DNA of 7,102 nt from Pseudomonadota bacterium (GTDB taxonomy: Bacteria > Pseudomonadota > Gammaproteobacteria > Acidithiobacillales > Acidithiobacillaceae): contig JAKCBU010000053.1 in NCBI GenBank assembly GCA_021839095.1, forward strand, positions 1 to 7,102, written 5' to 3'. The number at the start of each line of letters is the position of its first letter. The stretch's first letter is position 1. The notes under the pieces are model-generated. The model saw only the letters and a list, made by a program, of their open reading frames with translations. It was not told the DNA's origin and made no database searches. This document shows positions 1-6,651 of the stretch, piece after piece. A program made the translations under genes and the position numbers.

Positions 1-9
1 TCCTAGAAG

Positions 10-132
10 ATGCTTTGTGCGGCTTTTACGCCAGATCAAAGAAAACATGTCTTGGAAGACGTCATTCACCATTACGGAGGGCGAATTACAGTTGACAAAT
101 TCGTCAGCCATATCCAGGGAGAGAGTGCATGA
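10..132 (+). CDS. Short unrecognised ORF, or tail of a broken or upstream gene, coupled to dinB
   Basis: An open frame of 40 codons runs from ATG at 10 to TGA at 130-132. It encodes a soluble-looking peptide with a coherent C-terminal segment (...YGGRITVDKFVSHIQGESA). Its stop codon overlaps the dinB start as ATGA, the usual arrangement for translationally coupled genes, which is the main reason to take it seriously. An in-frame TAG lies at 4-6, so within this window the frame cannot extend further left. It is either a genuine very small gene starting at 10, or the last part of a larger gene frameshifted close to the window edge. No ribosome-binding site can be judged because the sequence begins just upstream. 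I do not recognise the family and assign no function. Confidence 0.4.
   Translation: MLCAAFTPDQRKHVLEDVIHHYGGRITVDKFVSHIQGESA
117..121 (+). promoter_or_regulatory. Ribosome-binding site of dinB
   Basis: GGGAG lies 7 bases before the ATG at 129 and 10 bases before a second in-frame ATG at 132. The spacing favours the first ATG. The site sits inside the last codons of the upstream short ORF, which supports translational coupling. Confidence 0.5.
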
Positions 133-674
133 TGAGCCGAACCGACCACATTCGCCTTATGGCGAAGTACAACAAGTGGATGAATGACAAATTGTACGAA
201 GCTGCAATGACCTTGCCCGGTGAGGAGCTTATCGCCGATAGAAAGGCATTCTTCAGCTCCATTCTCGGGACACTGAACCACTTGGCTGTCGGCGACACAA
301 TTTGGTTAAAGCGCTTCGCAACCCATCCTGCCAACTATTCGGCACTTGAACCGGTACGAAACCTCCCAACCCCAGCAAGCCTCGATCAGCCTCTTTATTC
401 AGACATTCAAAGTCTCTCAAATCACCGAAGGCTGCTCGATCAGGTCATCACGGAGTGGGCGCGTTCGATTACAGACCACGACCTGGATCACGTTCTGCGT
501 TATGCAAGCACCAAGGGTATAGTCGCAGACAAGAACTTCTTCTGCCTTGTCATGCATTTCTTCAACCATCAAACGCATCATCGAGGCCAAGCTACCACTT
601 TGTTTTCACAGCTAGGCGTAGATACTGGGGTAACAGATCTGCTTGCTCTTATCCCAAATGAAGCGATGGTATAA
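129..674 (+). CDS. DinB-family four-helix-bundle protein
   Basis: A 181-residue protein of the DinB/YfiT-like superfamily, close to the usual 150-180 residue length. The N-terminal helix carries the typical HxxLMAxYNxWMN pattern (residues 7-19). A conserved His sits in the second helix (LNHLAVGD, H51). The C-terminal helix has the family's HxxxH pair (HQTHH, H147 and H151). These three histidines form the expected divalent-metal site, so the protein is probably metal-competent. Known family members include thiol-dependent S-transferases and dehalogenase-like enzymes, and many members are uncharacterised; the actual substrate here cannot be read from sequence. There is no signal peptide or membrane segment, so it should be cytoplasmic. 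It overlaps the short ORF upstream by ATGA. Its base composition (88 of 180 bases G+C in three sampled lines) is lower than that of its neighbours, which suggests transfer. Confidence 0.88.
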   Translation: MMSRTDHIRLMAKYNKWMNDKLYEAAMTLPGEELIADRKAFFSSILGTLNHLAVGDTIWLKRFATHPANYSALEPVRNLPTPASLDQPLYSDIQSLSNHRRLLDQVITEWARSITDHDLDHVLRYASTKGIVADKNFFCLVMHFFNHQTHHRGQATTLFSQLGVDTGVTDLLALIPNEAMV

Positions 675-725
675 CCCGATAGCAAGAAGAAGCCAATCTA
701 TCGCGCAGACGCAGTGTGGGGTCGA

Positions 726-760
726 CAAAGGGGGCGGTGCAAGCTACGCTGCTGCCTTTG
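726..760 (+). other. Possible weak stem-loop between dinB and the VOC gene
   Basis: CAAAGG (726-731) and CCTTTG (755-760) are perfect 6-base inverted repeats. They enclose a small inner hairpin built on AGC/GCT at 742-750. No T-run follows, so this is not a standard intrinsic terminator. The whole dinB-VOC gap (675-814, 140 bases) shows no clear sigma-70 promoter and no other recognisable element. Confidence 0.2.
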
Positions 761-800
761 GTAGTAAGAGGGAGCCAGCCATTTCCTATCCCGGCTAGAC

Positions 801-806
801 AGGAGG
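801..806 (+). promoter_or_regulatory. Strong Shine-Dalgarno that sets the VOC gene start
   Basis: A perfect AGGAGG lies 8 bases before the ATG at 815. The open frame extends 33 codons further upstream to an ATG at 716. That extension has no comparable ribosome-binding site and encodes nothing VOC-like, so 815 is the better start. Confidence 0.8.
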
Positions 807-814
807 TACGCCAC

Positions 815-1279
815 ATGATCCCCATTCGAGTTCGGGCAATTGACCACGTGGTCCTAAGGATCGTCGACGAACAGTCCATGCTCCATTTCTATGGCAACAT
901 TCTGGGTTGCTCTGTCGAGCGGCGTCAGGATGCGCTTGGTCTCATTCAACTCCGTGCCGGTCGTGCGCTTATCGATCTCGTCACCCTGACGGGGAAGCTC
1001 GGACGTGAGGGCGGCGGCGCACCCAGCCCTGAAGGTCGGAATATGGATCATTTCTGCCTGAGAGTTGATCCCTTCAATGAGACGGAAATCCGTGCCCACC
1101 TGGCCGCACACGGTGTCCAGGCTGGCGCCACAGTTCGGCGCTATGGAGCAGAAGGCGAGGGCCCGTCTTTCTACCTGATGGACCCGGAAGGGAATATCGT
1201 TGAACTTAAAGGGCCACCCAATGGTGACGGCGGCTCACAGTGCATTCCATCTGATGTCGCAAGCGCGCATGCACCGTAG
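815..1279 (+). CDS. VOC-superfamily (glyoxalase/bleomycin-resistance fold) protein
   Basis: A 154-residue single-domain protein. Two beta-alpha-beta-beta-beta modules are visible: residues about 7-58, opening IDHVVLRIVD with the FYGNILG helix end, and about 76-133, opening NMDHFCLRVD and closing FYLMDPEGNIVELKG. The candidate metal ligands are H11, H79 and E130, all at the expected positions, so it is likely an active metalloenzyme or a ligand-binding protein. It most resembles the small virulence-protein/STM3117-like branch of the superfamily; that placement is from memory of family style. The substrate is not deducible, and lactoylglutathione lyase, fosfomycin or bleomycin resistance, or dioxygenase roles remain open. 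The last 20 residues after the fold are low-complexity. Sampled lines are close to 70% G+C, far above dinB. It converges on clpA. Confidence 0.87.
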   Translation: MIPIRVRAIDHVVLRIVDEQSMLHFYGNILGCSVERRQDALGLIQLRAGRALIDLVTLTGKLGREGGGAPSPEGRNMDHFCLRVDPFNETEIRAHLAAHGVQAGATVRRYGAEGEGPSFYLMDPEGNIVELKGPPNGDGGSQCIPSDVASAHAP

Positions 1280-1288
1280 ATGGCGCTT
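1261..1288. other. Inverted repeat in the VOC/clpA convergent junction
   Basis: AAGCGC (1261-1266) and GCGCTT (1283-1288) form a perfect 6-base stem across the VOC stop codon. The loop is 16 bases and contains a GCATGC palindrome. Only three T residues follow on the plus strand and there is no T-run on the minus strand, so it is at best a weak terminator for either converging gene. The gap between stop codons is just 18 bp (1280-1297), and no better terminator is present. Confidence 0.2.
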
Positions 1289-1297
1289 TCCCGGTCG

Positions 1298-3556
1298 TTA
1301 TTCTTGGTGCACTGGTTCCGGGATCTCCAGCTTCACGTCGTCTTCCTCCAGGCGGGCCATGATTCGCGTGCCCTTGGGCAACTCGCCAAAAAGGATATGC
1401 TCCGCCAGCGGTTTCTTCAAATATTCCTGAATGACCCGAGCCATGGGCCGGGCACCCATCTGCGGGTCATAACCTTTGTCCGCCAGCCACTGTCGCAGAT
1501 CAGTGCTGATCTCCAGACTGTAACCCTTTTGCAGCAACTGCTCGTCGAGTTCCATGACGAACTTGTCCACGACATGGAGCACCGTATCCCGCGACAACGG
1601 CGCGAAGGGTACCACGGCGTCCAGGCGGTTGCGGAACTCTGGGGCGAAAACGCGGCGAATGGTTTCCATCTCCTGCCCGCTGTCACCCTCTGGTGCGCTC
1701 ATGAAACCGATGGCCGCCTTACCGCGGGATTCCGCACCCGCATTGGTGGTCATGATCAGGACCACATTGCGGAAATCCACGGAGCGCCCGCCCGCGTCCG
1801 TCAGCTTGCCGTGGTCCATCACCTGCAGGAGGACGTTGAAGATGTCCGGGTGTGCCTTCTCGATCTCATCGAGCAGGAGCACCGCATGCGGATTGCGGCT
1901 CACGGCCTCGGTTAGTTGTCCGGCCTGATCGTGACCCACATATCCCGGCGGCGCGCCGATGAGTCGCGAGACGGTGTGCCGTTCCATGTACTCGCTCATA
2001 TCGAAACGCAACAACGGAATGCCGAGGAGACTCGCCAGCTGTCTGCTCAGCTCCGTCTTGCCCACGCCGGTGGGGCCGGCGAAGAGAAAACTGCCTACCG
2101 GTTTTTCATGGTGACGCAGACCCGCCCGCGCCATCTTGATGGCCGCCGCAAGTTCGTGAATGGCCTTTCCCTGGCCATAGATCACCAGCCCCAGATCGCG
2201 CTCCAGGTATCTCAGCGCCTGACGATCGTCGGTGGAGACGCTCTTGCCCGGAATACGCGCCACGCGGGCTACCATTTCCTCGATGTCGTGGATCCCGATG
2301 CTTTTCTTGCGCCGGGAAACGGGCAGGAGCGCTTGCGCCGCTCCCACTTCATCGATGAGATCGATCGCTTTGTCCGGTAAATGACGATCGTGGATATGTT
2401 TGACGGAAAGCTCCACCGCCGCACGCAGGGCCGTATCGGTGTAACGCAGGCCATGATGCTGCTCGAACTGTCCCTTCAGACCCCGCAGGATCTGGACGGA
2501 CTCTTCTTGGGAGGGTTCCGGGACATCGATTTTCTGGAAGCGGCGTGTCAGCGCTCGGTCTTTTTCGAAATATTGACGGAATTCCTGGTAGGTAGTGGCT
2601 CCGATGCATTTCAATTCACCGGAGGCCAGCGCCGGTTTCAGGAGGTTGGAGGCATCCATGGCGCCCCCGGATGCGGCACCGGCACCGATCAAGGTATGGA
2701 TCTCGTCGATAAAGAGAATGCTGTTGGGTTTTTTGCGTAGCGATTTCAGTACGGATTTGAGGCGTTCTTCAAAGTCGCCCCGATAGCGCGACCCGGCGAT
2801 CAACGCTCCTAAATCCAGGGCATAAATCGTGGCGTCCTCCAGTATTTCCGGCACCTTGCCGGCGACGATGGCGCGTGCCAGACCCTCGACGATGGCGGTT
2901 TTCCCCACACCGGGTTCGCCAACGAAGAGCGGATTGTTTTTCCGCCGTCGTGCCAGTACCTGTAGGGCGCGCGTCAACTCTTCCTGTCTGCCGATCAACG
3001 GGTCCAGGCGTCCAGCCCGAGCCATGGCATTGAGATTGCGCGCGTAGGCCGTGAGAGGGTCCTTGCTGTTGCTTTTCTGCTCGGTAGCATTACCGACTTC
3101 CTCTTCTTCCTCGTCCATGACTTCATCCTTGCGCACCCCGTGCGCGAGAAAATTGACTACATCAAGTCGTGTTACCCGTTCTTTCTGCAAAAAATAAACG
3201 GCATGGGATTCTCTTTCGGCGAAGATGGCGACGATGACGTTGGCCCCCGACACCGCCTCCTTCCCTGCCGATTGCACATGGTAGAGCGCGCGCTGGATCA
3301 CTCGTTGAAACCCTACGGAGGGCTGGGTATTGACGGTGCCCGCAGGACCTATGACGGGCACCTTGCGTTCCAGAAACTGCTGGAGTTCTCCCGCCAGATG
3401 GTTGCGATCGGCGCCACAGGCCGTCAGTACCTCCATGCTGTTAGGGTTGTCCAGCAGGGCGAGCAGGAGATGTTCGACCGAAGCGTATTCGTGTCCATAT
3501 TGGCGGGCCATCTGGAAGGCCTGGTTGATGGATTGTTCCAACGGCTTATCGATCAT
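1298..3556 (-). CDS. clpA: ATP-dependent Clp protease ATP-binding subunit ClpA
   Basis: A 752-residue Hsp100/AAA+ unfoldase, matching the roughly 758 residues of E. coli ClpA. The Clp N-domain covers about residues 1-142 and is followed by an acidic linker (DEEEEE at 148-153). The first ATPase module has Walker A GEPGVGKT (213-220), the pore motif YRG (258-260) and Walker B ILFIDE (280-285). The second has Walker A GPTGVGKT (494-501), Walker B VLLLDE (559-564) and the arginine-containing FRNRLD (641-646). The ClpP-docking loop IGF is at 616-618, so it should work with ClpP. The length, with no large coiled-coil middle domain between the modules, argues for ClpA rather than ClpB or ClpC. It acts in the cytoplasm, unfolding ssrA-tagged and N-end-rule substrates. 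It starts 3 bp after the clpS stop, with an AAGGAG ribosome-binding site inside the end of clpS. All key residues are intact. Confidence 0.97.
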   Translation of the reverse strand: MIDKPLEQSINQAFQMARQYGHEYASVEHLLLALLDNPNSMEVLTACGADRNHLAGELQQFLERKVPVIGPAGTVNTQPSVGFQRVIQRALYHVQSAGKEAVSGANVIVAIFAERESHAVYFLQKERVTRLDVVNFLAHGVRKDEVMDEEEEEVGNATEQKSNSKDPLTAYARNLNAMARAGRLDPLIGRQEELTRALQVLARRRKNNPLFVGEPGVGKTAIVEGLARAIVAGKVPEILEDATIYALDLGALIAGSRYRGDFEERLKSVLKSLRKKPNSILFIDEIHTLIGAGAASGGAMDASNLLKPALASGELKCIGATTYQEFRQYFEKDRALTRRFQKIDVPEPSQEESVQILRGLKGQFEQHHGLRYTDTALRAAVELSVKHIHDRHLPDKAIDLIDEVGAAQALLPVSRRKKSIGIHDIEEMVARVARIPGKSVSTDDRQALRYLERDLGLVIYGQGKAIHELAAAIKMARAGLRHHEKPVGSFLFAGPTGVGKTELSRQLASLLGIPLLRFDMSEYMERHTVSRLIGAPPGYVGHDQAGQLTEAVSRNPHAVLLLDEIEKAHPDIFNVLLQVMDHGKLTDAGGRSVDFRNVVLIMTTNAGAESRGKAAIGFMSAPEGDSGQEMETIRRVFAPEFRNRLDAVVPFAPLSRDTVLHVVDKFVMELDEQLLQKGYSLEISTDLRQWLADKGYDPQMGARPMARVIQEYLKKPLAEHILFGELPKGTRIMARLEEDDVKLEIPEPVHQE

Positions 3557-3559
3557 GAC

Positions 3560-3868
3560 TCACTCCTTTTCCATAACGCAGCGTAATGGATGCTGGTGTT
3601 GCCGGGCATCGGCAGTGACCAGGGCGACCTTGGTTTCCGCCATGTCGTAGGGGTAAATCCCGCATAACCCCTTACCCTGTTGATGTACCGCCATCATTAC
3701 CGCTATCGCCTCGTCATGCGGTTTGTGAAAATATGCTTCGAGAACACGCACCACATAGTCCATAGGTGTGAAATCATCATTCACCAGCAGCACCCGGTAC
3801 AGGCGGGGCTCCTGTGCCTGTGGTTCCCGCTCCAGGATCGTGTTGCGACGATGCTGTGTTCTACCCAT
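3560..3868 (-). CDS. clpS: ATP-dependent Clp protease adaptor ClpS
   Basis: A 102-residue adaptor that captures N-degron substrates and hands them to the ClpA N-domain. After a disordered, charged N-terminal arm (residues 1-22) comes the ClpS core: YRVLLVNDDFTPMDYVV (24-40) and AVHQQGKGLCGIYPYD (60-75), ending AETKV. The residues that hold the substrate's N-terminal amino group in E. coli ClpS (N34, D35, H66) align here as N30, D31 and H62. M36 occupies the position of the E. coli gatekeeper M40. The pocket therefore appears fully functional. The ATG is supported by GGAG at 3877-3880 with 8-base spacing. It is the first gene of a two-gene clpS-clpA operon. Confidence 0.96.
   Translation of the reverse strand: MGRTQHRRNTILEREPQAQEPRLYRVLLVNDDFTPMDYVVRVLEAYFHKPHDEAIAVMMAVHQQGKGLCGIYPYDMAETKVALVTADARQHQHPLRCVMEKE
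3563..3568 (-). promoter_or_regulatory. Ribosome-binding site of clpA inside clpS
   Basis: On the minus strand AAGGAG precedes the clpA ATG by 6 bases and lies within the final codons of clpS, whose TGA is in the spacer. Ribosomes finishing clpS would reinitiate on clpA, which links the levels of adaptor and unfoldase. Confidence 0.7.
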
Positions 3869-3902
3869 GACCTACGCTCCGTAACCATGACCGACGCCCT
3901 CC

Positions 3903-3931
3903 ATTGTGGCGCCTGCTTTCCGCTCTGGCAA
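3903..3931 (-). promoter_or_regulatory. Candidate sigma-70 promoter for clpS-clpA
   Basis: On the minus strand, TTGCCA (3931-3926, five of six matches to the -35 consensus) is separated by exactly 17 bases from CACAAT (3908-3903, four of six matches to the -10 consensus). Transcription would begin near 3896, giving a short leader of about 28 bases that contains the clpS ribosome-binding site. It lies between the upstream gene's terminator and clpS, where a promoter is needed. Prediction by eye only. Confidence 0.4.
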
Positions 3932-3990
3932 GGCTGTCTGCTGCTAAAGTCTTCATACCATCGCGTCTTGGAGAGGGACAGTCCGGACCT

Positions 3991-4025
3991 AAAAAAGCGC
4001 CGGGAGATTCTCTCCCGGCGCTTTT
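3991..4025 (-). terminator. Strong intrinsic terminator of the parvulin gene
   Basis: An 11-bp perfect, GC-rich stem (3997-4007 with 4011-4021) and a 3-base loop are extended by four A-T pairs at the base. Read on the minus strand it is followed by six T residues (complement of 3991-3996), the standard Rho-independent form. It lies 22 bases past the parvulin stop codon at 4048. On the plus strand only four T residues follow, so it could work weakly in that direction too, but no plus-strand gene leads into it. It isolates clpS-clpA from the envelope genes. Confidence 0.9.
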
Positions 4026-4047
4026 CCCCAGGCGATACCCAGAGAAG

Positions 4048-4824
4048 TTACTTGGTGATATCGATTTTCGCCTGGCTGCGCAGATCGGAAACGAATTTGG
4101 CGGCCTCCTGCTGCTGTAATTGGGTTTCGATCCGGCTCTTCATGGCGCTCAATGGTGGTGGGGTCAGGGTACGGGTCGCCTGTACCTCGATCACGTGATA
4201 ACCGAATTGGGTCTGCACCGGGCCGACAGGCTTGTTGATGGGGGCGGTCTCGATGGCTTGGGCGAAGGGCGGAACGACCATGCCGGGGACGATCCAGCCC
4301 AATTCGCCACCATGGGCAGCGCTGGCCTTGTCGATGGAATATTTCTCCGCCAGGGGGGAGAATTTCTTGCCGGCTTTGAGATCAGCCATGATTTTTTCGG
4401 CCTCGGCCTTGGTTTTTACCAGAATGTGACGGACTTCAAACTCCTTTTTGCCCATGGCTTGGACGAACTTGCTGTAGGCACTCTGGATGTCGGAGCTGGG
4501 AATGGGATGTTCTTTCACGTACTGATCCACCGCCGCGTCGGCCAGGATCTGACGCTTGGCGATGGCCAGACGCTCTTTGACGGCGCTGGACTGGTTCAGT
4601 TGGTGATGGATGGCGTATTGTGAAAGCACTTCCATATTCACCAGATTCTGCACCACCTGCTCGCGGGCATGGGGCTCTTTGGCGAGCTCTGGGCTCATGG
4701 ACATAATGGCCTGCACCTGACTGTTGTCGATAGCGGTGCCATTGACGGTGGCCACCGGGACAGCGAAAGCAGGTACCGCGAAAGCGCTGACGGTGGCAGC
4801 AAGAATGACTGAGCGAAGTTTCAT
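4048..4824 (-). CDS. Periplasmic parvulin-type peptidyl-prolyl cis-trans isomerase
   Basis: A 258-residue secreted foldase that catalyses Xaa-Pro isomerisation in the periplasm. The signal peptide covers residues 1-21 (KLR, a hydrophobic stretch, then AFA before V22). It has no lipobox cysteine, so a soluble periplasmic protein is expected rather than a PrsA-type lipoprotein. A helical chaperone-like N-terminal region (about 24-125) opens with ATVNGTAI, the motif common to SurA/PrsA-like proteins. The parvulin domain spans about 129-217, starting EVRHILVK (H133), then AHGGELGWIVPGM (170-182), and closing QFGYHVIEV (H210). A Gln-rich C-terminal helix follows. The start is supported by GAAGGA at 4836-4831, 6 bases before ATG. 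Known relatives help outer-membrane or secreted proteins fold. Its own terminator shows it ends a transcript; it lies downstream of ctpA across a 312-bp gap. Confidence 0.93.
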   Translation of the reverse strand: MKLRSVILAATVSAFAVPAFAVPVATVNGTAIDNSQVQAIMSMSPELAKEPHAREQVVQNLVNMEVLSQYAIHHQLNQSSAVKERLAIAKRQILADAAVDQYVKEHPIPSSDIQSAYSKFVQAMGKKEFEVRHILVKTKAEAEKIMADLKAGKKFSPLAEKYSIDKASAAHGGELGWIVPGMVVPPFAQAIETAPINKPVGPVQTQFGYHVIEVQATRTLTPPPLSAMKSRIETQLQQQEAAKFVSDLRSQAKIDITK

Positions 4825-5136
4825 AAAGTTTCCTTCAGGTTAAGTGATGCTGACCCTATTATCCATAGAAGCAGACAAAGGGGAAGTCTCAGGGGTACTA
4901 CGTTGTGGCGGAGCTTCCGTTTCCTCGCCCGAAGCATAAAATCACGCCGATGTCTGCGTCCCTGCAAATAATGCGTCAGGCTGCAGGCGTAACTCCCGGT
5001 CACCAGGGAACGGAGCGATGGCGATGCCTACCAGGAAGACTGGCCGGGCCACCCGTAAATGCCGCTGCCTGTTGGACCACACGCGAGCAGAATTTATCCA
5101 TGATTAAAACATGCTCTGGCGTGTTGCCATTGAGAT
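4825..5136. other. 312-bp gap between ctpA and the parvulin gene
   Basis: No convincing gene or RNA is visible. I see no clean hairpin with a T-run that would terminate ctpA. The only small pairings are CATG flanking ATTAAAA at 5099-5113 and CCAG/CTGG at 5031-5043, both too weak to call. The part nearest the parvulin gene holds its ribosome-binding site and a -10-like GATAAT. The rest is unassigned and probably serves as a leader and promoter region. Confidence 0.5.
4858..4863 (-). promoter_or_regulatory. Possible -10 element for the parvulin gene
   Basis: GATAAT on the minus strand (five of six matches to TATAAT) lies 33 bases before the parvulin start codon, a sensible distance. The matching -35 is poor: TTCCCC at 16-base spacing has only about three matches. 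The promoter may depend on an activator or a different sigma factor. Weak call. Confidence 0.25.
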
Positions 5137-6588
5137 CTATTGTCCTGTCGCTTTGGGGAGGGGAATCACGCGGTCCACCCTATGTCCCTTCTCCTGCACG
5201 GGAACAGCCTTGTGTTCGAGAACGGCGAGCGCTTCCCGCAGGGGGTAATCCTTGGTCAGATCGGGGTTCAAGGTGCCGCCAGTAGCCACGGTGTTCTCTT
5301 CTTCCGCGGACTGGGTGGTCGCGGTGGGTGCGGAGACCGTTGCGGAGCTCGGCGAAACGATGGTGTACTGAGGGGTGACCTTGCTGCACTCGTCGGGGGC
5401 TTTCAGCACGCCCTGTAGTTCCGACTCTTTGAGAAGATCGGCATTCAGGGCGCGCAGCTGCGCATTGGCCGGCTGCACTTCGACATTAGGGACGACGCCC
5501 TGACTCTGGATGGAACAACCCGCCGGGGTGTAGTAGAGCGCTGTGGTCAGTTTGAGGGCGCCACCGTTGCTCAATGGTATTACGGTCTGCACAGACCCCT
5601 TGCCGAAGCTGCGCTGACCCATGACCAGCGCACGACCGTCGTCTTTGAGTGCACCGGTGACAATCTCTGCGGCCGAAGCCGAACCGCCATTGACGAGTAC
5701 AACCATGGGTGCGCCGTGGAGAGAGTCGGGGCCCTGGGCGGAGAAGCGCATGTCGCTGTCGGTGGTGCGGCCTTTGGTATAGACGATAAGCCCCTTATTC
5801 AAGAAAGTGTTCGCCGTTTCTACCCCGGCATCGAGCACGCCGCCCGGATTGTTGCGCAAGTCCAGAATCAGGCCCTTGAGATGTCCATGCGCCTTCTGCT
5901 CCAGGTACTCTACCGCTTTGCGGGTTTCGGTGCCGGTGTTTTCCTGGAACTGGCTGATGCGGATGTAGCCATAGCCAGGTGCGAGCATCGCCGAACGCAC
6001 GCTCTGCACCCTGATGATGGCGCGAGTCAGGGTGATGTGCAGAGGTTGCACCTGATGCGGACGTAAAATGGTCAGTGTGATTTGTGTCCCCGGTTTGCCG
6101 CGCATCATATCCACGGCTTTCTGCAAGGGGATGCCCTGCACGGCTTTGTGGTCGATTTTGATGATGAGATCCCCATGCCGAATGCCTGCTTTTGCCGCTG
6201 GGGTGCCGTCGATGGGCGCAACGACCTTGAGGACGCCATGATCGCCCGTCACCTCAATACCCAGTCCGCCGAATTTGCCGTTGGTGAGCACCTTCATCGC
6301 CTTGAATTCTTTGGGTGTCAGGTAGGCAGAGTGGGGATCGAGGGCACTGACCATGCCCTCGATGGCCCCATTCATCAGCTTTTTGTCGGAGGTGGGGTCG
6401 ACGTAATTGGATTTGACGATCTCGAACACCTGACTAAAGGTTTGGATCTGTTTCAGCGGAATGCCATTCCGATCGCCGGCCGCGTAAACGGTGACGGCAA
6501 AGCTGATACCGGCGCCGAGCACGAGCCCGGCACCGATGCCCAGAAAAAAAGTACGGGAGCGCGGTTTAGGGGTGAGAAAAGTGGACAT
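5137..6588 (-). CDS. ctpA: S41-family C-terminal processing peptidase (CtpA/Prc type)
   Basis: A 483-residue periplasmic serine protease anchored or exported by one N-terminal hydrophobic segment (about 14-35, ending VYAAG). An N-terminal helical region with DPHSAYLTP (84-92) leads into a PDZ domain (about 106-190, FGGLGIEV and AGIRHGDLI). The S41 core includes LDLRNNPGGVLD (242-253), GGSASAAE (301-308) and SFGKGSVQT (327-335). By alignment with Prc, where Ser and Lys are 25 residues apart, the catalytic residues are S305, K330 and Q334; all are present. A C-terminal region (about 375-483) carries a Thr/Ser/Ala-rich stretch. The motif usually read YYTPxGRSIQ is YYTPAGCSIQ here (C358), and the only other cysteine is C401. 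The family trims or degrades envelope proteins, including peptidoglycan hydrolases. It follows envC by 63 bp, with only a weak GAGAG ribosome-binding site (6602-6598). Confidence 0.95.
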   Translation of the reverse strand: MSTFLTPKPRSRTFFLGIGAGLVLGAGISFAVTVYAAGDRNGIPLKQIQTFSQVFEIVKSNYVDPTSDKKLMNGAIEGMVSALDPHSAYLTPKEFKAMKVLTNGKFGGLGIEVTGDHGVLKVVAPIDGTPAAKAGIRHGDLIIKIDHKAVQGIPLQKAVDMMRGKPGTQITLTILRPHQVQPLHITLTRAIIRVQSVRSAMLAPGYGYIRISQFQENTGTETRKAVEYLEQKAHGHLKGLILDLRNNPGGVLDAGVETANTFLNKGLIVYTKGRTTDSDMRFSAQGPDSLHGAPMVVLVNGGSASAAEIVTGALKDDGRALVMGQRSFGKGSVQTVIPLSNGGALKLTTALYYTPAGCSIQSQGVVPNVEVQPANAQLRALNADLLKESELQGVLKAPDECSKVTPQYTIVSPSSATVSAPTATTQSAEEENTVATGGTLNPDLTKDYPLREALAVLEHKAVPVQEKGHRVDRVIPLPKATGQ

Positions 6589-6651
6589 GGACGAAGTCTC
6601 TCATGGGATTGAACGGGTGCGGGGCGTCTATCGGAAACAGCAAGTCACACC

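Noticed and set aside
92..97. A perfect TTGACA that could be a -35 box driving dinB
   Set aside because: No -10-like hexamer occurs at 16-18 bases downstream, and dinB is coupled to the upstream ORF, so this is probably chance.
716..814. An upstream extension of the VOC gene starting from ATG at 716
   Set aside because: A perfect AGGAGG precedes the ATG at 815, and the VOC fold begins right there. The 33 extra residues have no domain character.
1280..2740. A plus-strand frame that is nearly open in consecutive blocks opposite clpA (1280-1915, 1916-2380, 2381-2740)
   Set aside because: It is the antisense shadow of clpA, whose motifs are complete on the minus strand. The translated shadow shows no family motif, and the blocks are broken by stops.
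4120..4623. A long plus-strand open frame opposite the parvulin gene
   Set aside because: It is a shadow of the minus-strand gene, which has a signal peptide, intact parvulin motifs, a ribosome-binding site and a terminator.
4821..5003. A 60-codon minus-strand frame ending in an ATGA overlap with the parvulin start, with a short hydrophobic stretch
   Set aside because: It would start at GTG with no ribosome-binding site, has basic low-complexity content and no recognisable family, and covers the likely promoter region. The overlap is probably chance.
5716..6612. Plus-strand open frames opposite ctpA (5716-6066 and 6082-6612)
   Set aside because: They are antisense shadows. The minus-strand frame has the full PDZ domain and S41 catalytic motifs.
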